From Bosea sp. BIWAKO-01 (lineage in GTDB: Bacteria; Pseudomonadota; Alphaproteobacteria; Rhizobiales; Beijerinckiaceae): 64,000 nucleotides of DNA. A program made the translations under genes and the position numbers. The DNA is taken from assembly GCF_001748145.1 (NCBI RefSeq), contig NZ_BCQA01000001.1:3932501-3996500 (forward strand), written 5' to 3'. This document shows positions 37,320 through 46,258 of the stretch, piece after piece. The first letter of the stretch is position 1; every line of letters starts with the position of its first letter. The notes under the pieces were generated by a model. The model saw only the letters and a list, made by a program, of their open reading frames with translations. It did no database searches and was not told where the DNA came from.

Positions 37320-40300
37320 ATGAGGGATCTCGACGGTCGCATCTTTTTGTCCGCCTCGGACCTTATGCGCTTCATGGGTTGTGCGCACGCAACGACCCTC
37401 GATCTTGCATACATGCGCGGAACCGGGCCAGAGCCACGAGAGGACAGCGAGGACGCCGCGCTGCTGCAGAAACAAGGCGATGCCCACGAAGCGGCGCACC
37501 TAGCGCGGCTCAATGCGGCTGGACGCGGTGTTGTGGAGATCGCGCGGGGTGGCTTGGCTCGCAACGCCGAAACCACGCGCGCGGCGCTGGCGGCAGGGCC
37601 GGAGGTCGTGTTTCAGGGGGCCTTTCTGTCCGGCAACTGGGGTGGTTGGTCGGATTTTCTGGAGCGCGTCGAGCGTCCTTCTGTGCTCGGCTCGTTCAGC
37701 TACGAGGTGGCTGACACCAAGCTCAAGCGCCGTCCGCACCCCAAGCATGTGCTGCAACTGGTGCTCTATTCCGATCTGCTGACCGAAATTCAGGGTGTGG
37801 CGCCCGAGTTCGGTCATGTCGAGTTAGGGGACGGCACCCGCGCAACCTTGCGACTGTCAAGCTACGCCGCCTATGCCCGCATGGCGCGGGCGCGGCTCGA
37901 AGGTTTCGTGGCCAATCCGCAATCGACACGTCCCATCCCTTGTGCGGATTGCGGTCTTTGCCGTTGGGGCGATCATTGTGCAGGCGTCTGGCAGGCAGAA
38001 GACAGCCTGTTCAACGTCGCCAACATCAGCCGCGGGCAGGTTAAGAAGCTGGAAGGGGCGGGCGTCAGAACAATGGCGGCTCTGGCCAGCCTCGACCAAC
38101 CGATCCGCGGCATGGCGGAAAATACCCGTATCCGTCTGGTGACACAGGCCCGGCTGCAACATGCCCGCAAGACCGGCGCGCCCTCATTCGAGTTGCGCAC
38201 CCCTGAACCGGGCATGGGCTTTAACTTGCTGCCCGCGCCGCAACCGGGCGACATCTTCTATGACATCGAAGGCGATCCGCACTTCGAGGGCGGTCTGGAA
38301 TACCTTCATGGCGTCTGGTTCGATGGCCAGTTTCGCGCGTTCTGGGGGCATGATCACGCAGCCGAGGCGCGGGCGCTCTCCGAGTTGCTCGATTTCTTCC
38401 GCGCCCGCCTGGCCGCAAATCCTGCAGCGCGCATTTATCACTACGCGCCCTATGAGATTACCGCGCTGCGGCGGCTGACCACGAAATACGGGATCGGCGA
38501 AGCCTTTTTTGACCGCCTTTTGCGCGAGCGCCGATTCGTCGATCTGTTCGCGGTCGTGCGCGGGGCGCTGATCGGGTCTGAGGCCAACTATTCCATCAAG
38601 TCGATGGAGGCATTCTACGGCCGCAAGCGCGACGGCGAGGTGAAGACGGCGGGGGGCTCGGTTGTCGCCTATGAGCGGTGGCGCGAGACGGGCGATCAGC
38701 AGATCCTTGACGAGATCGAGGATTACAATCGCGTCGACTGCATCTCGACCGAAGAGTTGCGTGACTGGCTGGTGCGCATCCGGCCCGCTGCGCCTTGGCC
38801 GACGCTCGGGCAGGATGCGGGCATCAAGGAGGCCGAGGAGGACGCCGACACGCAGGCCCTGCGTTCTACCCTCGCAGCCTCCGGTTTGCCGCAAGACCGG
38901 CAAGACATGCTGTTCAACCTCGGCCTCTTCCACAAGCGTGAGGCCAAGCCCGCACAATGGGCGGTATTCGACAGCGTGGGCAAGGACGAGGACGATCTGA
39001 TCGACGACCTCGATGCGCTTGCCGGCCTGGAAGCCACGGGTTCGGCCGAACAAGTCAAACGTTCCATGGCGCGGACCTACCGCTTCCCGCCGCAGGAAAC
39101 GAAGTTGCGGGGCGGCAAGAACGCGACGGTGCCGGTCGTCGACGGTGCGCCCGCGACTGTCAGCATCGAGGCCCTTGATCGGACGGCGCGCGAGATCACG
39201 GTCAAGGCCGGTCCAGCGAAGGCGCATCTTCTGACGGATCGGCTGACGCTGCACCCGGACTGGCCGTTGAACACCGACGTCATCGCCGCCGCATTGCGCG
39301 ATGTGATCGCCGATCAATGCGGCGCGCGGCGGTTCACGGCAGTCGACGATCTCTTGTCACGCGCCCCGCCGCGCCTGACCACCGGTTCGCGGCCCGATCT
39401 GCTGAACGGTGCCGATCCCGTTACAGGCACGATTGCCGCAGTGGCGGCCATGGATGGCACCGTTCTGCCGATTCAGGGGCCGCCCGGAACCGGCAAGACC
39501 TATGTCACCGCCCGCGCGATCCTATCGCTGGTACGCAAGGGCTATCGCGTTGGCGTCGCCTCGAACAGCCATGAGGCGATCCGCAATGTGCTGATGGGTT
39601 GCCTGATCGCTTTGGGGGAAAGTGATCCCGATATCGTGCTGGAAAACGCCGAACTGGCCCACAAGGTCAGCGGCGGCGAGGACGGCTATCCCGAGGGCTT
39701 CACCGGCATCACGCGGGCCACATCGAATGACGATCCTGCGCTGCATCATGCACACGTCGTCGGCGGAACGGCTTGGTTCTTGGCGCGCCCCGAGTTCGAG
39801 CAGACCTTCGACTGGCTGTTCGTGGACGAGGCCGGCCAGGTCGGTCTTGCCAACATGGCCGCCATGGGGCGGGCGGCCCGGAACATAGTGCTTGTCGGTG
39901 ACCCGCGTCAGTTGCCGCAAGTGATCCAGGGCGCGCATCCCGCGCCTGCGAACCTGTCGTGCCTCGACTGGATGCTCGGCGACCACGCTACCGTGCCGCC
40001 CGACCGCGGCATCTTCCTGCCAATCTCAAGGCGGATGCATCCCGAGGTCTGCGGTTTCATTTCCGATCAGTTCTATGAGGGACGGCTGGCCAGCCACCCC
40101 GACACCGCGCGTCAGGCCGTGAGCGGCACGTCGTTCCCGACAACCGGTGCATTTTGGGTGCCGGTCCCGCATGAGGGCAACGCCCAGATAGCGCCTGAAG
40201 AAGTCGCGGCCATCAAGGGCGCCGTGCGCGACTTATTGATGGGCGCCTGGACGGAGAAGGACGGCACAACGCGACCTATGCGCCAGTCGGACATCATCGT

Positions 40301-40622
40301 CGTCGCTCCTTACAACGCGCAGGTGAACGCGCTCCGCGACGCATTGCCCGAAGGCATTCGCGTCGGCACCGTAGACAAGTTCCAGGGGCAGGAAGCACCC
40401 GTCTGCCTGGTCTCGATGACGGCGTCATCGGCCGAAGAAACGCCGCGCGGCATGGACTTCCTGTTCTCCCTCAACCGGATCAACGTGGCAGTTTCGCGCG
40501 CCAAGGGGCTGTCGCTCGTCTTTGGCGCACCCCGCCTGCTCGAGGCAAAAAGCGACACGGTCGAGGAGATGCGGCTGGTGAACACGCTCTGTGCTTTGGA
40601 CGTTACTGAGATTCAGAAGTGA
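37320..40622 (+). CDS. TM0106-type RecB/Cas4-like nuclease, RNase H-like and UPF1/DNA2-like helicase fusion
   Basis: 1100-aa fusion. Residues 1-225: RecB/Cas4-type nuclease with an iron-sulfur cysteine set (Cys21 plus Cys208, Cys211, Cys214, Cys220) and motifs His60, Asp112, Asp132-x-Lys134 and QLVLY at 146-150. Residues 310-485: DEDD RNase H-like domain (YDIEGD with Asp315/Glu317; YNRVDC at 469-474). Residues 690-1090: superfamily 1 helicase with Walker A GPPGTGKT (719-726), VDEAGQ (834-839), GDPRQLPQV and the C-terminal QGQE and NVAVSRAK motifs. All sites look intact. It is divergent from the WYL/HEPN pair. A DNA- or RNA-degrading defence role is inferred. Confidence 0.88.
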   Translation: MRDLDGRIFLSASDLMRFMGCAHATTLDLAYMRGTGPEPREDSEDAALLQKQGDAHEAAHLARLNAAGRGVVEIARGGLARNAETTRAALAAGPEVVFQGAFLSGNWGGWSDFLERVERPSVLGSFSYEVADTKLKRRPHPKHVLQLVLYSDLLTEIQGVAPEFGHVELGDGTRATLRLSSYAAYARMARARLEGFVANPQSTRPIPCADCGLCRWGDHCAGVWQAEDSLFNVANISRGQVKKLEGAGVRTMAALASLDQPIRGMAENTRIRLVTQARLQHARKTGAPSFELRTPEPGMGFNLLPAPQPGDIFYDIEGDPHFEGGLEYLHGVWFDGQFRAFWGHDHAAEARALSELLDFFRARLAANPAARIYHYAPYEITALRRLTTKYGIGEAFFDRLLRERRFVDLFAVVRGALIGSEANYSIKSMEAFYGRKRDGEVKTAGGSVVAYERWRETGDQQILDEIEDYNRVDCISTEELRDWLVRIRPAAPWPTLGQDAGIKEAEEDADTQALRSTLAASGLPQDRQDMLFNLGLFHKREAKPAQWAVFDSVGKDEDDLIDDLDALAGLEATGSAEQVKRSMARTYRFPPQETKLRGGKNATVPVVDGAPATVSIEALDRTAREITVKAGPAKAHLLTDRLTLHPDWPLNTDVIAAALRDVIADQCGARRFTAVDDLLSRAPPRLTTGSRPDLLNGADPVTGTIAAVAAMDGTVLPIQGPPGTGKTYVTARAILSLVRKGYRVGVASNSHEAIRNVLMGCLIALGESDPDIVLENAELAHKVSGGEDGYPEGFTGITRATSNDDPALHHAHVVGGTAWFLARPEFEQTFDWLFVDEAGQVGLANMAAMGRAARNIVLVGDPRQLPQVIQGAHPAPANLSCLDWMLGDHATVPPDRGIFLPISRRMHPEVCGFISDQFYEGRLASHPDTARQAVSGTSFPTTGAFWVPVPHEGNAQIAPEEVAAIKGAVRDLLMGAWTEKDGTTRPMRQSDIIVVAPYNAQVNALRDALPEGIRVGTVDKFQGQEAPVCLVSMTASSAEETPRGMDFLFSLNRINVAVSRAKGLSLVFGAPRLLEAKSDTVEEMRLVNTLCALDVTEIQK

Positions 40623-41296
40623 ATTAAAACGATGGCAGAAGGCGAAGGCATTGGCTCCAAACCCAGAAAGAACAGGCTTTAGCCTTCGGCAAGCCAGTTC
40701 CCTCTGGTTTTGTTGTTCGTCAAGGTTCAACCGCGATGCGTGAAGGGTCCCCGGGATAAGAAACGGGACAGGCCTGAGCGAGATCGTTTGGTGGAACAAG
40801 GTGTTCTCGTTCCCGATGATAGGGTTTCCCTTCCGTGAGAACGCTACGGCTCCGGGGTGATGGATCACGAGGCCAGCGGCGCGGCTCCGGGCCTGCCATG
40901 CGGCTAGGGCCTCCATGGGCGCGCCGTCGCTATCTCGCACGCGATTGGGAGCGCTACATAGTAGCAATCATAGCTCAGCCTTCACAGCTCTAGCGGCTCA
41001 GCATCCGCAAGCCCCTGTGACGACTGATGAGAGCGACCTCAGGGATCGAAAGGCCATATCTGAAGAACGGGGAGACCGCCTCGGGCCGCAGATCATGGTG
41101 TCTTAGGTCCTCTATGCCCGCGTTGGCCTTCACGCTCTGCCACGCCAGATTGGGCCTCCTCCTTCACGGGAAACTAGCGGTCTCCTGAGCGCTCTAAGGA
41201 CGACAGACCCTCTGTAGCCCTCGGTAGCAGGGGCACAACGCGAAGGTGTCCGGTGCCCATTTGATGGCCCGCACTTGACACGTGATGCGCTCTATT

Positions 41297-41311
41297 GTTC
41301 TCTTTTTGTTC
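41297..41311. promoter_or_regulatory. LexA (SOS) box candidate
   Basis: GTTC-TCTTTTT-GTTC exactly fits the alphaproteobacterial LexA consensus GTTC-N7-GTTC. It is 120 nt upstream of the ribbon-helix-helix gene. About one or two chance matches per 64 kb are expected, so this is only suggestive. Confidence 0.4.
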
Positions 41312-41372
41312 ACTCAAGAAAGGATTAGCGAAGATCGCTGTGCCCTGAGAGGGCCTGCGCCGACCTTGCGTG

Positions 41373-41415
41373 TTGACAACCGTGCTATGTGTGTCAACCG
41401 TGTACACGGCGTACA
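41373..41415. promoter_or_regulatory. Nested palindromes upstream of the RHH gene
   Basis: TTGACA (41373-41378, also a consensus -35) forms an inverted repeat with TGTCAA at 41392-41397. This is followed by the perfect 12-nt palindrome CCGTGTACACGG (41398-41409), and TGTAC...GTACA overlaps it. This dense symmetry 22-58 nt before the start is what an autoregulating ribbon-helix-helix protein would bind. Confidence 0.6.
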
Positions 41416-41430
41416 TCCAGGGTGATTGGC

Positions 41431-41631
41431 ATGAATGAGGTAGGCCTTCGAATTCGGATCGACGAGGCTCTCCGTCGCGACTTTATCGCTACGTGCAAGC
41501 TCCAAGACTCGACAGCAGCGCAAGTCCTTCGAGCGTTCATGCGCCAATATATCGAGACAAACGGTGCCAGTATTAGGCAAGGTCAGCTCTTCGGGCCGCT
41601 CTCGCAGGCTCCTAATCTCCGGCAGTCCTAA
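41431..41631 (+). CDS. Ribbon-helix-helix small protein, putative R-M controller
   Basis: 66-aa protein starting MNEVGLRIRIDEALRRDFIATCKLQDSTAAQVLRAFMRQYIE. The short beta strand followed by two helices fits the CopG/Arc ribbon-helix-helix DNA-binding fold. It lies 30 nt upstream of the methyltransferase gene with palindromes before it, so it may time expression of the restriction-modification operon in the way C proteins do. It could instead be a solitary antitoxin-like regulator; no toxin is adjacent. Confidence 0.65.
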   Translation: MNEVGLRIRIDEALRRDFIATCKLQDSTAAQVLRAFMRQYIETNGASIRQGQLFGPLSQAPNLRQS

Positions 41632-41661
41632 GCGCGCAAGAACTCAGGCGATTGAGCTGAT

Positions 41662-43860
41662 ATGTCCAAAGAAGGTAAGAATCTAACGGCAATATCGTTG
41701 TTCGCTGGAGGTGGCGGGCTAACGATGGGCCTGCACAGTGCTGGCTTTATGAGCCTTCTCGCGACGGATGCTGAGAGGTCGTCCGCAGACACTTTCAAAG
41801 CCAATTTTCCCGATACCGCGTTTCACTTAGGGGACGTTCAACATCTTACTAGGTCGCAGATTGTTGCTGCCTGCGGCCATCTAGAGATTGATTTGGTTGC
41901 CGGTGGCCCTCCCTGCCAAGGGTTTTCAACGCTCGGCGACCAGAATCCCGCCGATCCTAGGAATGGCCTCTTTTGGCGTTTTGTCCGAATCGTGGATTGG
42001 ACACGTCCGAAGTGCTTCTTAATGGAGAACGTGAACTACCTCAGAACTCAGTACGGGGGACGTTACGAGAAGGAGATCACCCTCGCTTTTGAGCGCCTAG
42101 GCTATCGTGTTTGGGTCACCACACTAAATTCTGCCGACTTTGGCGTGCCGCAAGTTCGTAAGAGGGTCTTTTTCTTCGGAACGCGGTTGTCCGCCGAGTT
42201 CGATTGGCCAAAACCGACACACGGACCGAACAGACTGCCGTACACAACGGTGGGCTCGGCCCTTGAAAATTTGCCAGAGGGCTCCCGTAACCACGCGCAC
42301 TTGAATCATAGCGCTACGGTCGTGGCTCGTTACAAGCTTATCCCTGAGGGTGGGCGCATGCCTCCTCCTGGAGAGTTGCCTGTAGAAATTCGCAGGAAGA
42401 ATTTCGGAAACACCTATAAGCGGCTTCACCGCGAGCGCCCATCGCTGACGCTTGTCCCAGGCAACAATGCCTTCCCGGTTCATCCCACGGCACACCGCAG
42501 CCTCTCGGCTCGAGAAGCCGCACGGCTCCAATCCTTCCCCGATGAGTATTTCTTCGCAGGCAGCAGAGCGGAGCAGTGCAGACTCGTCGGCAATGCGGTG
42601 CCGCCGCTGCTCGCAAAACACATTGGAGAAGCGATAGTGTCGCACATCGAGGCCAGTTCCACGCTGATCAAGGACACTAGTAAGCTTAGGCGCACTAAAG
42701 ACGCGCCCACTCCCGTCCGTTTGGTGTCGCGCCAGCCCTCAACGAGCAAGTCCGGCTTGACAGCAGTGAGCTTGTTCAGCGGCATTGGCGGGCTGATGCT
42801 CGGCTTCATCAACGCCGGGGTGCGAATAGCTACATCGTATGATCTAAAAAATAGCGTAGCGCGTAACGCCGAGGTAAATTTTCCGACGATAAAGCATGAA
42901 AAAGCGGATATTGCTTCGCTTACGTCTGCGGAAATCGAGAATGCTGCTGGGGGCCCGATCGATATCGTATTTGGAGGTCCGCCCTGCCAAGGTTTTTCTA
43001 TTTTTGGTCGAAGACGATTTGTCAATACTCGAGACCATAAGCCAGATACAGACGAACGAAACGAAGTATCGCTAAAGTTTATTGACCTCGCGATTGAGTT
43101 GTCGCCGCGTGCGATTTTTATGGAGAATGTCAAAGGATTTGTATCCACTCAGCGCGGGGATACCACTTATCTTGCCGAGGTCGAAAATCGACTTCAACTT
43201 GCCGGTTACGAATATGCTCACAAAGTAGTCAATTGCGCCTCATATGGCGTTCCTCAGTCACGCGAGCGCTTTATCCTCATCGCTTGGAAGGCGGGCGGCA
43301 CATTTGTTTGGCCGGAGCCAAAGCATTTTGCTGACCCGAAGCCTTGGCAGAGGCGCGTGGTTACGGTGGGTGATGTGATCACAGACCTAATGGACCCTGC
43401 CACTCACGGCGAGGCCTTTAGTCACGTCCCAATGAACCACAAGGACCTAGTTGTCGAGCGCTACAAGCTGATTCCCGAGGGCGGGAAGCTGCCTGAGGGA
43501 ACAATGCCTGATGAGCTACGGAAGGGCTACCGCTCAACTTCCGTCAAAAATTACAGCCACGTCTATAAGCGTCTCTCAATGTCAGCGCCAGCAACCACGA
43601 TGGTGCCTGGCCACAATGCCTTCCCCGTGCACCCGGTACTTCATCGCACTTTGACCGTCCGCGAAGCAGCTAGAATTCAAACCTTCCCCGACTGGATGAC
43701 CTTTCACGGCACCCGACAGCAGCAATGCACGCTAGTGGGTAATGCGGTACCGCCGCTGCTGGCAGAAATATTCGCTACAAGCATCGTAAAGAGCCTGATG
43801 GGTAACTTCTCTAGTGAGGGCTATAAGAGAGACGTTTATGATCTGGCGGCGGGCTTATGA
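41662..43860 (+). CDS. Tandem-fused DNA cytosine-5 methyltransferase
   Basis: 732-aa protein made of two complete C5-methyltransferase domains (about 8-330 and 365-715). Each has its own SAM motif (SLFAGGGGL; SLFSGIGGL), catalytic GGPPCQGFS (Cys85; Cys442), MENV (Glu122; Glu488), the Q-x-R-x-R motif and the C-terminal VGNAVPPLLA. Two catalytic units in one chain suggest methylation of the two strands of an asymmetric site. AT-rich codons set it apart from the neighbours. Its stop overlaps the start of the endonuclease gene (ATGA). Confidence 0.93.
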   Translation: MSKEGKNLTAISLFAGGGGLTMGLHSAGFMSLLATDAERSSADTFKANFPDTAFHLGDVQHLTRSQIVAACGHLEIDLVAGGPPCQGFSTLGDQNPADPRNGLFWRFVRIVDWTRPKCFLMENVNYLRTQYGGRYEKEITLAFERLGYRVWVTTLNSADFGVPQVRKRVFFFGTRLSAEFDWPKPTHGPNRLPYTTVGSALENLPEGSRNHAHLNHSATVVARYKLIPEGGRMPPPGELPVEIRRKNFGNTYKRLHRERPSLTLVPGNNAFPVHPTAHRSLSAREAARLQSFPDEYFFAGSRAEQCRLVGNAVPPLLAKHIGEAIVSHIEASSTLIKDTSKLRRTKDAPTPVRLVSRQPSTSKSGLTAVSLFSGIGGLMLGFINAGVRIATSYDLKNSVARNAEVNFPTIKHEKADIASLTSAEIENAAGGPIDIVFGGPPCQGFSIFGRRRFVNTRDHKPDTDERNEVSLKFIDLAIELSPRAIFMENVKGFVSTQRGDTTYLAEVENRLQLAGYEYAHKVVNCASYGVPQSRERFILIAWKAGGTFVWPEPKHFADPKPWQRRVVTVGDVITDLMDPATHGEAFSHVPMNHKDLVVERYKLIPEGGKLPEGTMPDELRKGYRSTSVKNYSHVYKRLSMSAPATTMVPGHNAFPVHPVLHRTLTVREAARIQTFPDWMTFHGTRQQQCTLVGNAVPPLLAEIFATSIVKSLMGNFSSEGYKRDVYDLAAGL

Positions 43861-45011
43861 ACACGCACGATCTGCTGGCCTTCTCTGTAGCTCAAGAAGC
43901 AATAAATCGAATTTCAACAGGCACCGCGCCTTGGGATACCATCCTGTCGGCAACTAGCTACATCACTTCATCGAGGTCTTGGCCTATGCCAGACTTCGTA
44001 CTTGTTGACCCCACAACTCGGGTAACGGTTGGGGCGGAGTTCAAGCCTCCGCAGCAGACGAAGAGAGAGTATCTTACCGGTCTCGGCCAAGCTATTTCAT
44101 ATTCGCGTGATTTTCATTATGGATTACTTATTGTTCCGTCGATTTCCGATGATGGATATCGCATCGCTGATCACGTAGTATCGGTGCTATCTCAGTCGCC
44201 TCTTGATATGGCGCCCATTGGGGTACTTGAATACAATCCTGCAACCCTATCTCCCACTAATTCAACTTTCACCGAGTCGAGATTCTTCAGTCCGCGCGTA
44301 ACGGCGCCGGCTCAGCCTGCAGTATTGGATCAGAGCTTCTTCGCCAAATGGCGCGAGATGAGCCCGCAAGAGATGCTTTTCTTGTTGTCGGCCAGCTACG
44401 ATGCGATGCGCAATCGCCTCCCCGCTCTGGGTACCATACGTGATCTCGCTTTCGACGCTCTATGGATAGCAATTCAGGCGCGCACGATACATCACTGGGG
44501 AGGGGGCCTGCGGACATACAATAATACGGCATCAAATAAGGTCGCCGTAAGCAAGAATTATAGGAACTTTCTTTTCCACATAGGCTGGACGGAAAGCGAT
44601 GGCAGCCTGACTAAGCAGGGGCTGGAGGCGCTTCACGTTGGAACGCTATACGGACATCTATCACAGCCATTTCTAGACGCAGTTGCAACTGCCCTTCTAA
44701 TCGAGGGAAAGCACCTTATCCTCTTCAATGCGATCTCTGAGTTTCAAGATACGATTGGCACGATGCCGTCAGAGCCTGACTGGCTTAATCTGCTGGAAGA
44801 GACACTTGAATTGAAAGGATTGCTCAAACGAAACCCCTCCCGACACGCGGTGGCCACGGCCAATTCATCTCGTCAATTTCTAAAAGCAGAGAAGCAATTA
44901 TGGAGGAACCTTGGTCTAATCATGCCAAGGGGGCCTCGCGTGTTTCATCCCGGCCGTGGATTCATTTTCAACTGGGCGCGTATTGCTGGCCTCCTCCAGT
45001 CCAGCGATTAA
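43857..45011 (+). CDS. Putative type II restriction endonuclease (PD-(D/E)xK)
   Basis: 384-aa protein translationally coupled to the methyltransferase. Residues 45-63 hold PDFVLVD...VGAEFK, matching the PD-(D/E)xK active site (Asp46, Glu61, Lys63), and Gln74 onward (GLGQAISYSRDFHYGLLIVP) fits the fold's later strand and helix. The rest is not recognised and may form the target-recognition part. The role as cognate endonuclease follows from the motif and the 4-nt overlap. Confidence 0.78.
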   Translation: MNTHDLLAFSVAQEAINRISTGTAPWDTILSATSYITSSRSWPMPDFVLVDPTTRVTVGAEFKPPQQTKREYLTGLGQAISYSRDFHYGLLIVPSISDDGYRIADHVVSVLSQSPLDMAPIGVLEYNPATLSPTNSTFTESRFFSPRVTAPAQPAVLDQSFFAKWREMSPQEMLFLLSASYDAMRNRLPALGTIRDLAFDALWIAIQARTIHHWGGGLRTYNNTASNKVAVSKNYRNFLFHIGWTESDGSLTKQGLEALHVGTLYGHLSQPFLDAVATALLIEGKHLILFNAISEFQDTIGTMPSEPDWLNLLEETLELKGLLKRNPSRHAVATANSSRQFLKAEKQLWRNLGLIMPRGPRVFHPGRGFIFNWARIAGLLQSSD

Positions 45012-45159
45012 CCTTTCGGAACAGGGAAGCATTTGAGCGCCCAGTGTACACGCCTCGGAGGCGCAGCCCTTCGCTTAAAACGAACACCCATGAGTTCCGC
45101 GGGGCTTAAGGGCCCATGCGTATCTTCAGAAAGGTGATCGCTGTTGATCAGAAGGTCTG

Positions 45160-45515
45160 CCGGTATTTCCGTTGGTCGACACATGGGCTCAAGGAACGTT
45201 AGGGACGCTTTCCGTTGATCGCACTCGTGAACGATGTTGAGGACTTCGCGGATGGACCTTCCGAGCCTGCCGAGGCGCGTGACGATGAGTTTAAGGCTCG
45301 GCCTGAGGAAGTCGAGGATCGCAGCTAGCTCGTCACGACCATCTCGGTTTGCGGTGCTGATCTTCTCCTTGCCCCTCGACCTTCCGGTCGGCCTTCAGGT
45401 GCGCGACCTGTCCGTCATCGTCTTGGTCCGTGGTCGAGACGCGGGACCCGGGCGATCTTGCGGCCCATCCGGGCACCGGGAGCGGGTTTCGCGCCTTGGC
45501 GCAAGAGCGCAACAA
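45160..45515 (-). pseudogene. Serine recombinase (resolvase) remnant
   Basis: On the minus strand one frame gives SRVSTTDQDDDGQVAHLKA, the N-terminal catalytic start of a resolvase. After a frame change another gives GRDELAAILDFLRPSLKLIVTRLGRLGRSIREV followed by LNIVHECDQRKASLTFLEP. These are consecutive parts of the resolvase catalytic domain, so the gene is frameshifted, and its DNA-binding end is missing. Confidence 0.75.
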
Positions 45516-45913
45516 CTCGGCATCAGGAAATCCAGCAGGCGCGTTTGAAGGACTGTGGGGTCACGAAGTTCGCACTCCCACAGCACCAGTGCGTTCCAGC
45601 CTAACATCTTGAGATCGACCAGGGCGCGGGCGTCCCGAGCCACGTTGCCGTCAAGCTTCGGGTGCCAGTAACTCGTTCTCGTCCTTGGTCTCGTGGCTGA
45701 CCGGCATCCGGCATGCTGGTGCCAAAAGCAGCCGTGGACGAAAATGACCTTACGGAGGCGCGGCAGGACAAGGTCAGGGGAGCCTGGCAAGTCGCGACGA
45801 TGTAGCCGGAAGCGGAAGCCCATCGCGTGGACCGCGCGACGCACGACCAGTTCAGGCTTCGTGTCCTTTTGGCGTATGCTCCGCATTATGCGCGAGCGAA
45901 CTGCTTGATCCAT
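45395..45913 (-). CDS. vsr: Very short patch repair endonuclease Vsr
   Basis: Nicks beside T:G mismatches that arise when 5-methylcytosine deaminates. The 172-aa frame contains the full Vsr core: IRQKDTKPEL, PDLVLP (Asp47), FVHGCFWH (His60, His65), the NVARDARA region and LVLWECEL. Homology ends near residue 132; the remaining 40 residues read through the resolvase remnant out of frame, so the natural end was lost. It belongs functionally to the cytosine-5 methyltransferase operon but is on the opposite strand. The start is uncertain by a few codons. Confidence 0.85.
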   Translation of the reverse strand: MDQAVRSRIMRSIRQKDTKPELVVRRAVHAMGFRFRLHRRDLPGSPDLVLPRLRKVIFVHGCFWHQHAGCRSATRPRTRTSYWHPKLDGNVARDARALVDLKMLGWNALVLWECELRDPTVLQTRLLDFLMPSCCALAPRRETRSRCPDGPQDRPGPASRPRTKTMTDRSRT

Positions 45914-46258
45914 GCGCCCACAGTTGCCCACAATTCCGGCCATTCGGCGGCTTCTGGTTGAGCCGCGACGAACCCCTAGGCTGTGGCCTTCTCCAGCACC
46001 CAAGAAACGCCGGCGGCGGTCCAGGTGGTAAGCGCAGCAACGCCTATGTGATGGATCGCCTCGAGCGCTACACCGCATAGAACAACTGACACCGGCCTTG
46101 CACATCCTCGTTCCTGATTTGGAAGGCGTTCCTGTGTCCAGCGAACATCGGCGCGATCTCGGCGGACGATTGTTCCGGCTCGTACCCTTCTCCCTATCGC
46201 AATGCGATCGAGCGCCGCCCTGAGCTTGAGCGCCTCGGAAGCGAATGGGTCTCGAACG

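Larger units (their letters stand above)
40623..41430. other. Gene-poor spacer between defence modules
   Basis: 808 bp with only short frames lacking ribosome sites or recognisable domains. It holds a LexA-like GTTC-N7-GTTC site at 41297-41311 and, near the right end, the operator region of the ribbon-helix-helix gene. Base composition becomes AT-richer towards the right, where the restriction-modification genes begin. Confidence 0.5.

Noticed and set aside
40425..40967. Minus-strand frame after the helicase gene
   Set aside because: Overlaps the helicase C-terminus antisense and lacks a ribosome site or domain.
41174..41416. 80-codon minus-strand frame downstream of the LexA-like box, considered as a lost SOS gene
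   Set aside because: The translation shows no similarity that I recognise to ImuA, ImuB or other SOS proteins.
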